Assembly (NCBI GenBank): GCA_003342895.1
Contig: PTFA01000009.1
Coordinates: 8,576,677 to 8,640,676 of the forward strand
Direction: 5' to 3'
Source of the DNA: Casuarius casuarius
Taxonomy: Eukaryota; Chordata; Aves; Casuariiformes; Casuariidae
Length of the DNA stretch: 64,000 bases
The notes beneath the pieces are model-generated. The model saw nothing but the letters and a program-made list of their open reading frames with translations, was not told the DNA's origin and searched no databases. This document shows, one piece after another, positions 50,251 through 61,420 of this stretch. Position numbers and translations under genes: made by a program. Numbering within the stretch: position 1 is the stretch's first letter; every line of letters starts with the position of its first letter.

Positions 50251-52448
50251 TCTAATTTCAGGACTAACATTGTGTCTTATTGCTAAATTGGAAGAATTAC
50301 TCATTCTGGTACTATGCAGGGAGATTAACATCACATCTCACTTTCCTTTCTCCATGAATGGTATACTTTGCATGGGCTGTGCATTTGGAAGAGCTTTGAA
50401 ATGCTGACAAAAAATCATACTAACCACTGAAACACATTCTGAGTCCCCCAACAGGTATTAAGAATGACCCCCTGAAAGTCAAGTTTTATAAACTAGTAAT
50501 GCCACATCATTTGGATTAATGAATCCTAAAAAGCAATTTTCAAGAAATGAAAGGGAGGAAATGGTTAAGTTTTTCAAAATCCTGTCAAAGTGTCACCTAC
50601 GTGCAGTAATGGCATGTATTTGTTATAAAAAGAGATAAATACAGAAAAAGACGTAACGATCGGTCCCAAGCTTGCAAGAACCAAGGAAAGAAAACAAAGA
50701 ACATTGTCCTTAACATGAATCCTGATTTCAATCTCCAGCCTGTGAAAACAACAAGGTCAAAGCTTGAGTTTAAAGAAAAATGCAGCCCCCCCACTGCCAA
50801 GGCACTGGAGACAACATCAGACTTAATTGTCAGATTACTGTCTAATCAATGATTACTCTGATTAGTGACCCACTGAAAATACAACCAAATCAATGTGTTT
50901 ATTCCAAGTGTTAGTTCTGATGCTCTAAAAGAGGGAAAAGCAGGAAAAAATTACTACATCAAACAACTCAAATTCCCTGCATACCAATTGCAACTGTCAT
51001 TTGGCTTGCTTATTTACAGGGTTTGAAAGGTTTATTTGACAACAGAAGGACTAATAAAAGGAATCCAAGTCATGTTTAATTACATCAGTTTTATTATCTT
51101 AATTAATCAGTCCTCTGCTGCGCACTCTAGTATCCTAACACTGTATTTTTTACATAATGGAGTACAAAAGATTTATTTTTCTTCATATAATTTTTGGCCT
51201 ATATCTGTCATGGTATTCTTTTTGTTGATTTCACACTCATAGACAGGAGGGCAGTGTATTAAAGCTTCACAGAACCACTGTTTAGGCGGAGAACAAAAAC
51301 GCCCTGAAAGCTGAATGGAATAACAAAAAGACAACACAGTCTGTGCTCTCATTAATTTTATATTAAAAAGGAAAATTGTAAAAGGCAATAAAGGATTTAA
51401 AGCCCACAGGTATCTGGACAGGAACTTGGAAAAAATTACATAACTGTGAAATTGATGATAATAGTCCATATACCACTGCTTGATTACAACCAGAGGTTAT
51501 ACATAAAAAAATATAAGTTACAGCTTAATCTATGCCAAGAGTAGATTGATACATGGTATCCTACTGATAGTTAAGAAGGATGTGAAAGGGGGAAATAGGG
51601 TAATACTGATTTCAATTTTAATTTACATTTTAAATGCAAACTGTTTCTATTATGTCCAATTGAAATGATTTATTGCCTTAAGTGGTAAGGAAGAAGGTCT
51701 GCACAGAAACGCAGTTTCTTAATCTCTGTACTGCATGTTGTTCCTGCTCTTTGTTTTGTTTATTGTGTTGAATGCAGGAACAGGAAATATGTCTGTCGTG
51801 CCTTTTTCACATCTAAATTCTCAAGTTAAACTGAATCTTGATACGAAGAGAGAGGAGAAATACTTTCCATAGCTTGAGAACCAATGCTGTGAAATGTGAA
51901 CAGTTTAAAGGTTTCAACTGGAATCTGTTTCAAAAACAAACATAGCCTAAGTTCCCAAACTAGAAACAGTATATACAATTAAAATTTCCACAGCTTAAAA
52001 GATATCCTGTAAATAAACTTTCCTCATCTAATTGGCAAAACTTCATTTTGGAGTTTGTTGGGTCTAGGTAGTGCTGTTGCTATCGCCTGAGGATTCTTCC
52101 TGTATTTTACAGTGAAATCTCACTACGTACGCCCCAGAAGAAGGAACCTATGGTTCCATCGTTGCAGAGAAGTGACCTGACTCCCAGGCTATAAATCCAC
52201 CCTAATTCTAAAGGCCTTCTCTCTCTGGTCAAATGAAACTTTTAATTCTTTTTTACAGCTTCAACAGGCAGATGGAGTAGAATACTCCAGCAGCTGCAGC
52301 TTCTGGCTTGACAGCTAAGACGGCTTGAAATGATCGCTATCTGTATAATGCCAAGCGATAATCAGTGTTTCCCAGTCCCCTGGATGAACATTAACACAAT
52401 GGCACAGTAGAAGGACTTTTTGCGCATGTAGAGTGTGGACAGTGTTCA
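50251..52448. other. Noncoding sequence with a homeodomain-like site cluster
   Basis: No gene or transposon is recognised. A cluster of TAAT/ATTA words at 50823-50865 includes the palindrome TAATCAATGATTA (50843-50855) and a further TGATTA (50859-50864). Frames reach 98 codons (51173-51469, -) without domains. Confidence 0.45.
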
Positions 52449-52524
52449 GAAATCATAGAAGGGACCTCCATAGAAGGAGGTCATCTGGACCAACCGTCAA
52501 CCCAAAGCTGGGCTTAACTAAATT
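52449..52524 (-). mobile_element. CR1 3'-end fragment
   Basis: The + strand reads GAAATCATAGAAGGGACCTC, then GGAGGTCATCTGGACCAACC, then CCCAAAGCTGGGCTTAACTA. These are the antisense CR1 3'-terminal blocks in correct order (ATCATAGAA, AAGGGACCTC, GGTCATCTAGTCCAACC, CAAAGC-GGG). An insertion of about 10 bases splits the GGACC and GAGGTCATC blocks. CR1 is on the - strand, its 3' terminus at 52449. Confidence 0.75.
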
Positions 52525-52560
52525 ATTTTTGCAAGTCGTAAACAATCACTTTTAGAAACA

Positions 52561-53045
52561 GCTGTCTTAATTCCTGGCTGCCCAACACAGGTTCTGTGCC
52601 TCAGCAGGATGGAGGCTGCAGCTCTGAAAGATCATTCTCCTTGCAACCCCGGATGGCAGTGCTGGGCCAGGCTAGGAGGGTTTTGGCTCCCAGCCCTCCA
52701 AGACCAAGTGGGTCTGCCACTACGCACCAGATAATATCATCTCCCCAGCCGGCCTGGGAGGAAGGCAGCAGCCAGGCATCAGGAGATTGAGGGGCATTAA
52801 GCTCCAAGGCAGGTGGGTGCCTCATCCAGGTTGTGGGTCTAGAAGCAGGAGCTGCCAGGCCAGGAGAGGCAGAGACCTGGTGTCTCCCAGGCCTGAGTCA
52901 GACGAGTCCCCTCTGCCTGTCCACGTCCTCCTACCACGTGGAAACTGGTGTGGTAGCAGCTGGAGAAGCCGAGGTGCATGGCTGTGACTTGGTGGGAATG
53001 CAGCTGTGGGGCAGCAGCAGGCTGAGGTGGGAGGAGATCCGGAAA
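52561..53045. other. GC-rich patch of unknown origin
   Basis: About 480 bases are clearly GC-richer (around 60% in sampled rows) than flanking DNA at roughly 35-40%. It is rich in CAGG, GGCAG and GCCAGG words, with a modest number of CpGs and a perfect E-box CACGTG at 52935-52940. Five overlapping frames on both strands are compositional; the 136-codon + frame (52833-53243) has no domain. It follows the CR1 tail directly but does not match the CR1 blocks I know. Candidates are an unrecognised retroelement part, a decayed CpG island or a retrocopy. Confidence 0.4.
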
Positions 53046-54704
53046 CTTTATTTTTTGTGGTATCCACCCCATAATTTCCCCTACAAAAACCTTTTCAAAG
53101 ACAAAAACTTGTATTGGCTAAACATATTGAGCACTGAACTTAGTTCTATTTGCCTCTTAATGTACATCTCTATAAAATCAAGACCACAGATTATTTCTCT
53201 AAGAATATCCATTGATTTTAATGTCTATGAATTTGCTAACTGAAATGTGCTTCATGGGAATTATTAAAAATATTTTAGAAATTCACAGAAATAGTTTTTC
53301 TATGTGTTTTTAATCTTTTATAATAGGGATAATTCTTTGCATTGGGTGGTTTAAAAAAAGAGCTACAGAAGAATTATTTTCCACTACAGTGTATTAGAGT
53401 TTTTCATAAGGGAATGAAGGTGAAAAGCAGTTGCTGTAGCTTCTCATGGTGTGTGTGACTGACCTGAGGGAAAGCAGCCTGCCAGAAATCTCTCATGAGG
53501 ACTAACTATCCACATAAATTCCTGCGTTTGAGCTGATGCTTACAGACAAGCAAAGGCTGATGTCAAAGTTCTGAAGGCCAAATTAGGACAAACTTTTTCT
53601 AGGTTTCTCTGAAGAGCAAAGAATTTTAGACTTTCTTTCAGCTCCTGTAATTCAAGTCTTCTTGACAACCTATTATTTGTTCAGTGATATCACATTCTCT
53701 CGATTCTTTTTGACAAAAGTATCAAACACCCCACTGGGAATACAACCGAAGAACCATTCACCTATCTACGAAGGGCCAAATCCCAATAGAGAACGTACAG
53801 CTGCAATAAATGGACTGTTTGGTCAGAAAATAGAGCTAACCAGGGATTTCTGCTGCATCTTGTCACAGCTGTTCTAAATCCAGGCCACAGGTACTACAGG
53901 ATACAGGATGAAATAAAACACACAGCTCAGCAGTGTAAGCTTCTCCCCACACTAACACTTCTGGGCAAAAACCCACTGTAGAGCATAGATTCATTATACA
54001 GAGGTGGATTTTTATTCCCCTTCTATTGACTCTCTACTGTCTACTCCTATATCCATAAGAAAAGTGGCATTTCTTTATTTTTTTCATGTTCATATCTGCA
54101 ATGTGAGCAGGAGAAGTAATTACTCCTTATTCAACCGACAATGCAGTACAGTCACTCATAATACCTAAATCTTGTGATACGTTGATTTATATATTTTCTC
54201 TTTTATTGCAATTACTTGGACAGATTTTCAGTTTTTATTTTAATGATCTGGGGTTCCATCTTTTGCATGTCCAAACTAATAAATCCCCAGGTGCCCTTTG
54301 TGCTAGGAGAAAATCTAGCTCTGCTAAGGTGCAGCTACCACAAAAAAAACAGTCTTACCTGTTTTTAAAGATTTCCAAGTAACTCCTGGAGATGAACTTG
54401 TTAGTCTTTCATTCCATCTCCTAGCCAGATTTAATGTTTACATGTGCATTGCCATTGTATCAGCAGCCACCATGGGTATGCCAACACACTATGTACTATA
54501 TAAACACTGAACAAAAAAGATGGTTCTTATTTTGCTGATAGCTGCAGGTGTTTTTGCTGGCATACAGTATTTTAAGGATATTATTGGCTTGCTAAAATTA
54601 AACTACTGTATTAAACCATTAAACTATTATTACTGATATAAAAAATGCCATGAAAGTAGGATGAGGTGATCTTAAACTAAGACGATTTCATTGTCCTGCC
54701 AGAT
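53046..54704. other. Noncoding sequence, nothing recognised
   Basis: AT-rich DNA; frames of at most 71 codons. Confidence 0.5.
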
Positions 54705-54822
54705 GATAGGCCTAATCAGGATCTGAGTTTCTTGGTCATGCGTGTGTAGAAGTCAACAGGAGTTCATGTATAGGAGCATAGTGCTAACACCATAAAAGAT
54801 GGTACTCGCCCCTCCTTGAGAA
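54705..54822. repeat. Possible ancient interspersed repeat
   Basis: ATAGGCCTAATCAGGATCTGAGT is followed by GAAGTCAACAGGAGTT (54749-54764) and, near 54797, AAAGATGGTACTCGCCCCTCC. These resemble recalled old-repeat words GGCCTGATCCTGA, GAAGTCAATGGGAGTT and, antisense, the CTTTGGGGCAGGGAC tail. Diverged; family unassigned. Confidence 0.38.
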
Positions 54823-57800
54823 AGAGAGAGAACCATCTATCAACAATCTGTGTCAACAAAGAGAACAGGATCTAGTCAGTAAGCTGTCCAATTCAGGTGA
54901 ACAAGTGAGTGGGTGTACCTACTGCTGATTAATGTTATTAAATTGCTTGTAACTTATGTTTTGCTATCCTTGAATACAACACACTGACAACCAAAGATTT
55001 CTGAAGTCCTTGTCTCTTTGTCCATCTCTGTCCATTGCATAACACAGTACAACTTCTGCTGTGATTCCATCTAAGTTTAAGCAGAACTGTAGGCCTTAAA
55101 AAAAAATTAACAAGCTCCTTTTTCTACCTCCCTGTCCTAGTTGCTGCACCACATTTTTACTTTTTAGTCAACTGCAACCCAGTTATTACATAGTTATTAC
55201 ATAGCTGTTCCGTAACTGTTTTTATATAAAAGTGTACTCATACATACGTATACACAAACACTCTCACAGACCAAGGAACAACTGAAAATGGCAAATGCCT
55301 TAATAGGCAACTAATGAATGTGAAGCAGGAGACAGAATATAAAAAATAAATGTGAGTGTGTAGGAATTTGTTATTTGGTACATGTGATTCCTGCTTTACA
55401 AGCTCTTGTAATAAAATGGAAGTGACCTGCTTATTGCAACTTTTAGGAACTTTCTCCAAGTACAGTAGCACAGAGAGATAAAGGAAGAGTGTTAGCATAC
55501 TACAAATATACTAGAAACAGGTGCTCATTTAACCTGAAGCAAGGTTTACATTGGCCATTAACAAGACAGGTTTTAAACTGAAGGACTACTGCTGATTACT
55601 GATTACTCTGTGAACAAGATTGCTAATGTACTTTAATTTCCTGCATAACTAATTCATTCTTTGTAATCCAGAAATTACTTTGGAACAATGCAACAGGTGA
55701 TGTTAATGAATATCTGAAGCATCTTCTGTCTTTATAAAAGCTGTCTAAATCCAAAAATGTATTTTTCTCTGTTTTTCCTGACCCTCTACATCCCTAAAGT
55801 GCTTTACAGAATAAGGTAGTACAGTTACTGAAATAAAATAGCAGGAGAGAGAGATACACTGAAAAACAAAATAAACAATGGATGAAAGGTATATTCTTCT
55901 GTCAGTGTCTCATTCCAAGGTGCTGTCAATTGTTGCAACTTTGTCAATGAAGTCTGCTATAAATGCTCAGGTTTCAGACAGTAGAAGGTGCACTTCATCT
56001 GAAAGCAGAAGTACTGGTTGACATTTTGATAGCTTCGGCTTCTTAGCACATTGGCTGGAGTTCTCCATCCAGTAAGGATTAATAAAAGCGAGCTGTGAGC
56101 ACCATATTTAATATAGAAATTGGCCTGTAGGACTTTCCACAGCTGGCATGCAGAATGTCTGGAAACACCATTCCTGTTTACATATACTGCATTCAAACTG
56201 TGTGGATTACATAACAGAAAGGCAAAAATACAGAGTTGTATTTTGGTAGGCAACAGCAATCTTTTCCTTAGCTTACATTTGGGTCTTTATTTCTTATGCA
56301 AGAACCTTTCCTTGTATACAACATTGGCTCTTTTGCAACTGCTCCATCAGCCAAAACCCTGTGGAATTTCTGTGTGGAAGTTCAGTGATGCAAACACAAT
56401 AATATCCCTTGACATTACAGGCAAATCTCACCTAGAATCAAGCTAAACCATTGCTGAAGGCCCTTGAGGTGGTTTTTTTGTTTGTTTTTTTGTTTTTTTT
56501 TTTACAATTGAAGACTTTCACCCGAGAGTTCAGTAGTAAAGTAAGAATGAGAAAAAGAAACCACCAAATACAAAACAGTGAATGTTTATGACTCTTCCTG
56601 CATAACTCTTCCTTTCCAGGCATCTGATCTTTTTCATCCTTATGCACTAAGTGACAAAACAACGCTCTACTTTCCTCTGTACGAAATCAGCTATTTTTTT
56701 GTTTTCAAGGCCAGTTCAGATATGTTTATTGATTAGATCTATGACTCTTTAACAATGATACTAGTTTCAGAAATAAAACTGGAACATGTGCAAATTATTC
56801 TTTAATGTTAAGTAATTCCAAAGAAAAAGGCACATGCTATTCCATTTTTAAAGATGCATTTTTAATGCATCTCATTGATATTTATTTGAATTAGACTGAC
56901 GTGGCAAGACTCTAGACAAAATCTGAAACGTAACTATTACAGTTCTTATTAATATTTCATATTTTAACATGTAGCTACAGCTACAAATAAACAACAGAAA
57001 GTATTGTTCTCCCTCTTTTGACTCTCACAGCTTGGAGTATTTTTATGAAAAGTAGATTCTCCTTATATTTGCTGTTTCTAACCATTAATGTGATTTCTCT
57101 CTCTACACCAGCACTAAGGCAATTTGTTAAAAATGAGGCACTTTGTGAAGAACTCTCTCGTAATGTTCTAGAATCGGAAACCCTTGCCTCAGTTTCATAG
57201 AGAATGCTCACTCAAACTCAGTTCCAGAAATGGTCTGGCAAAAGTCTGGCTTTTGATCTGTCCTTACTAATGAGAAATGACTTATTCACACCATCTCCAC
57301 AGCCCAATGGACAACTTAAAATTTGAACTGAAAGTTATTAAATTGCATATAATAAGAAAAGCAGGCAGAGGCACCTATGAGAAGACTATACTCAGGAGCA
57401 AAGATCTGCCTAAAGACTAAAACAAAATCCTTTCTCTGGAACATCACTGAAGTAGCACTGCACCACTAAAATCAGAAGCAAAATTTCTTACATTGGCTTT
57501 ATTTCAAAACTGTACTTGTTTAGATTCTAGCTTCCACAGGAACCTTTAAGCATATGTCAGACTCCTATCCAGAGAATGTGTGTTAAAAATGTCCTGTGGG
57601 CAATCAGAAAATAATATTAAATATCATAGAATAGAATCTAATTTTCTAAAATATACTAAAATACTTGACAAAAATGTCTGCATGTATTTCTCACATAGGT
57701 CACAGCACACATGTTTCACAGCATACATGTTTCCATCTCATAGAAGGTGTTCCTTCATCAGAATTGGGAAACAGATAACTGGTTTGTAATTGGCAGAAGG

Positions 57801-58001
57801 CATCCCTCACACCCTCCCTTCTGTCCTAGGTCTACCAAGGAAACATAATCATTGCATTCTCAGGGTCAGCACTGAGCTTCTTTTATTCTGATGTGGTTTG
57901 GTTTTTGACTGACCACCAAGAAATGCATCATTCTTTCCTATGTCCAATAACACAATGAGAAGCAGTCTCAGCACAGTCACATTTAGTCCATGCAGTTCAA
58001 G
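54823..58001. other. Noncoding sequence with small tandem repeats
   Basis: An AGTTATTACAT unit is duplicated at about 55180-55201. A T-rich tract with GTTTG interruptions lies at 56473-56503. A 16-base unit (CACAGCAYACATGTTT) is tandemly duplicated at 57701-57732. CTAAAGTGCTTTACAGAATAAGG near 55795 resembles an old MIR/L3-type word but is isolated. No gene is recognised. Confidence 0.5.
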
Positions 58002-58548
58002 TCATAAGGACATAAAAAACCAATATTGTGCTAAACCAGTGGTCCACCCAGCACTCAGGCTTTTGATGGCAGCAATGGGAGATACTGTTTAAAATAGCTA
58101 AAGAGCATGCAAGCCCTGCTGCTTTCTACAGTCTGTTCCCTTTACATACCCCACAGCAAAAACAGTCCAATCTGATATGTTACAGTGTCTGTTTATGAAG
58201 CTATTGTCATATTTCTGTTTCAAATCTGATGATATTTTCTGCCGCCACAGCAAATCAGAATCACAGAATAGTTGGGGCTGGAAGGGACCTCTGGAGATCA
58301 TCTGGCCCGGTCCCCAAATCTGTGTGGCAAAAAAGTGCAGTGGTTCACTATCCACTCTATCCTCTTTTAAAACAGTTTCTATTGGTTTGACTGATTGCCT
58401 TCTCATTTTCCAATTGGGGGATTCAGTGAATCAAAATTCTGAAATCACCTTATCCATTGCCTTCATGATTTTGTAGATCTCAAATGTATAATATCCCAAC
58501 TCAAAACCGTGTTTTGATTTGCGCAGTTGAAAGCAGAAAGAATCAGTC
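58002..58548 (-). mobile_element. Old L3-like CR1 copy, 3' region, interrupted
   Basis: The left end has TCATAAGGACATAAAAAACC then ACCAGTGGTCCACCCAGC. This matches the antisense L3-like CR1 3' end (CATAAGAACATAAGAA, ACCAGTGGTCCATCTAGC). The right part has CTATCCTCTTTTAAAACAG, then TTCATGATTTTGTAGATCTC and AATATCCCAACTC, matching antisense blocks further into the 3' UTR (TTCATGATTTTGTAGACCTC, CATATCCC). Block order and direction agree, so this is one element on the - strand, highly diverged. A younger CR1 tail interrupts it at 58257-58314. Overlapping frames (102 and 99 codons, 58098-58476) are spurious. Confidence 0.72.
58257..58314 (-). mobile_element. Younger CR1 3'-terminal insertion nested in the older CR1
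   Basis: AGAATCACAGAATAGTTGGG, then GGCTGGAAGGGACCTCTGG and AGATCATCTGGCCC, is a near-textbook antisense CR1 3' terminus and far less diverged than its surroundings. CAAATC precedes it (58251-58256) and follows it (58315-58320), which could be a target duplication; CR1 insertions often lack one, so this may be chance. The piece is only about 58 bases, typical of severe 5' truncation. Confidence 0.85.
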
Positions 58549-61058
58549 AAAAATGTTTCTGTTAGAATTCTGAATGATTTAAGGCAAGATGTTTCTTGTC
58601 CTGTTTTATAATTAAACACTTTGGAAAAATTAATTTTCCTTTCTAGCCTCCTCTACTCCTTTAGAAACCAGTAGAAACTGAATCCAGATAAAAAATACGT
58701 AGATAGCAAAGGAGGAAATATTCCATGAAAGCCATTCCTGAACCATGACAACGAGGGGCATGGCAGGGAAGTGAGGGGTGCATGTGGATGGCACAAAATC
58801 TTTACTGCATATTGAAGCACATGTTTCTGCTTGCAGAAACCATAAATAAAATAAACCATATTTAATTTGAATAATAGTCAATGATCCGGCATTGTGAGGG
58901 CCATAGGCTATAAGCAACTCTGACACCATTACCACCTTCATAAATAGGACATGAATCAACATGTGTTCAGAGGATAACATTTTTTTGCAAAGCAGCATTT
59001 TTAATAATGTTTCATAGTAGTTTAAGATACTGTACTACTCCATGGAAATGAGACAGTTAAAACAATCATTCTCTGAAGATTAAACATATGTAAGACTTTT
59101 TTTTTTTCTTTTTTTACTGAAGTTAGTTATTGCTCTTCACTAGGTACTGCTACTTGTGTTAAGTTTGATTCTGGCACTTGTAAAGTAGCATTCAGTCAAC
59201 CTGTGTAACTATTTGCATTTTCAAAAGAGCTCTGTATGCACTGAGCAGCCTAGGAAATACAGACCAAATTATGAATTTTATGCATTTAGATAACCGGCAG
59301 TGAACGGCTCTGAGGATATGCCTTTTAACAGTAATGAAAATAATAATAGAGATTACACGTAAATGTGAAAAAGTAGTATATGGGTGTCAGCTTCCCAAAA
59401 TACAGAATCAACATTTGCCAACTATTTCCTTTCAGCTGTTAGATATCTCCTAAGTATAGCATAAAATACTTTTGGTAATAGCCGATTGCTTTAGTGATTG
59501 CTGGGAAGTGAAAGCCATTTTATGGCAAATGCTGTAGCTGCTCCAATACACTTTCATCTCCACTGACCTGAAATATACCTGGTACTTTAGTGCAAACAAA
59601 AGAGGCTTATGGAGGACCAGAAATGAAATTTCTTGCTGTTATGCATCTTGTATCTTCATTTACCATTGTGAAAAGAGGAATAAATCAGCTGCTTTTCAGA
59701 TGTGATTAAATTACATGCCCACTTTACCAAAAGATAAAGAATGGCACAGGTAGGCAGACAATGGGGAATATGCCCATAGGAATTTATATTTGTACTATTA
59801 TGCATTTGTTTTTGTAAGTACTCATGTTTTCCTCTTTGGACAGCATGATGCTTAGGGAAAACACTTTCTGTACAGTGTAAGGGAAACCAATGCATTATTT
59901 AACAATTCTGTGTTGGCATGTGCTGATTCTTGTTTGCAAAAATATACCATACACTTGGAAACTGAATAATTCAGAATTGCTGTCCTGCTTCCATAAACAT
60001 AGATTTCTTCTTTTATTTATTATATACATTTACTGTCATTGTCAGAAAATAATCAATGAATGAGACTTCCAGTGATGAGTAGAGGGAATGTGGCAGAAAA
60101 CTAAACAGAAATGAACACCGAAGTACCAAAGTTTTTTCAATGAATGTCATATGGTAGATCAGTAGATTAATAGATTCGTGTATATAATACTACTGACACT
60201 ACTGGATCCTTATCCTGAGGTTTTCAAAAATATTGTATGTGAATGTATACATCAAGTGTTTATGGGAGAAAAATCTGTACTAGCTGAGTATTCTGCTATA
60301 TGTCAAAGAAACCCAGAATGGTATAAATTCCAAATATTGCTTATATTTTAGTCAGCTGCTAGAAACTGATATTAACATTTCTGCTGCTACAAATTTAAGT
60401 TATTAAATGTCATCCCTATATTGGTACACAAAACAAAGTAAGACAAACATGTAAATGTCAGATGGGATTTGGGCAGTCTATTGGTAATCTGCTTTGAGGT
60501 ACATCAGTGTGTTTCATTTGTAACTGTGAGACACATTGTAGGCCAGATTGTAGGACACTAGCATTTAAATGCTTTCTAAGTTTCAGGGGGTGGCTGTGAC
60601 TCACAAAGTGTATGATTCAATATACTTGGTGTGTTTGTACTCCAAGAGGACTGCTAGTTGCTATATGAGGCAGATTTTCTAAGTTACAATCAGCAGATTC
60701 ATAAACTCCTATTGGCCACATAGTGCTGCCATCCTCTTCTGAGTCTGTTTGGCCATCTTCAGGTGTGCACAAAGAGGGTCTGCAAGCAAGAACGTAAATG
60801 TATGAAGCTATCATTTGTTGGCCAAAACACTCAAAAGAAAACTGAGCTTTAACCAGCTGATTGTCACTATCCCTCACTGGATGGAGGAAAAGCTGCTCTC
60901 TTCTGTCAACGCCAACATGCTAATTACATCTGACTGACAGCTCAACCTGATGATTCTACAACTCTTGGCCACCTTCCTTTTTCCTCCTTTAGGATTTTGT
61001 ATCTTTCTACGTTAGTGTTCTTCCTGTTGAATCCCTGAGCTACTAATGAGCCGGTCTC
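58549..61058. other. Noncoding sequence, nothing recognised
   Basis: The 122-codon - strand frame at 58630-58998 would be hydrophobic with no recognisable family. Long T-runs lie at 59098-59115. No transposon or RNA gene is seen. Confidence 0.5.
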
Positions 61059-61084
61059 AAAAATAAACAAACAAACAAACAAAA
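61059..61084. repeat. (AAAC)n microsatellite
   Basis: An AAAAATA start is followed by about five AAAC units and a short A-run. A simple repeat with no adjoining transposon recognised. Confidence 0.85.
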
Positions 61085-61357
61085 ACTACCTGTCTCTGTA
61101 ATTTTACCTTTCTTATTCCTCAGCAAGCTTCCCCACAGCTCTCTCACAACCTAGCAATTTTTTCAGCTGTCTTAGCCAACCTCCTGGGCTGTGTCAGAGC
61201 AGGGCTGTGTGTCCTGAGAACCCAGGCAGCAGCATCTCAAGGAAGGGAGGGGAAGTTTCCAGAGACGTTTCAGGGAAAGGGTTACAGCATGCACTGATAC
61301 GGGAGGAAGAGAATGGCATTGGGTCACTCTTTTGTGTGGTGCGACTGTTGACCTGTA

Positions 61358-61420
61358 AAGATACAGAGGACTGGAAGGGGCCAGCAGGAGAGATCAGAGT
61401 CTGGGCCATCCCCAGCTCAT
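61358..61420 (-). mobile_element. Possible CR1 3'-end fragment
   Basis: GATACAGAGGACTGGAAGGG, then GGCCAGCAGGAGAGATCAGAG and TCTGGGCC, resembles a diverged antisense CR1 3' end (ATAGA-GACTGGAAGGGACC, GGAGATCATC-AGTCT). No second diagnostic block follows, so the call is tentative. The surrounding 61190-61710 is somewhat GC-richer and contains frames of 71-94 codons without domains. Confidence 0.35.

Noticed and set aside
55790..55830. CTAAAGTGCTTTACAGAATAAGG resembling an old MIR/L3 word
   Set aside because: Only one block matches; not enough to claim an element.
57623..57637. ATCATAGAATAGAAT, resembling a CR1 3' terminus
   Set aside because: The following bases contain no GGAAGGGACC or GATCATC block, so it is probably chance.
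58630..58998. 122-codon - strand hydrophobic frame that could be read as a membrane protein
   Set aside because: The hydrophobic character follows from T-rich codons in AT-rich DNA; no family motif is seen.
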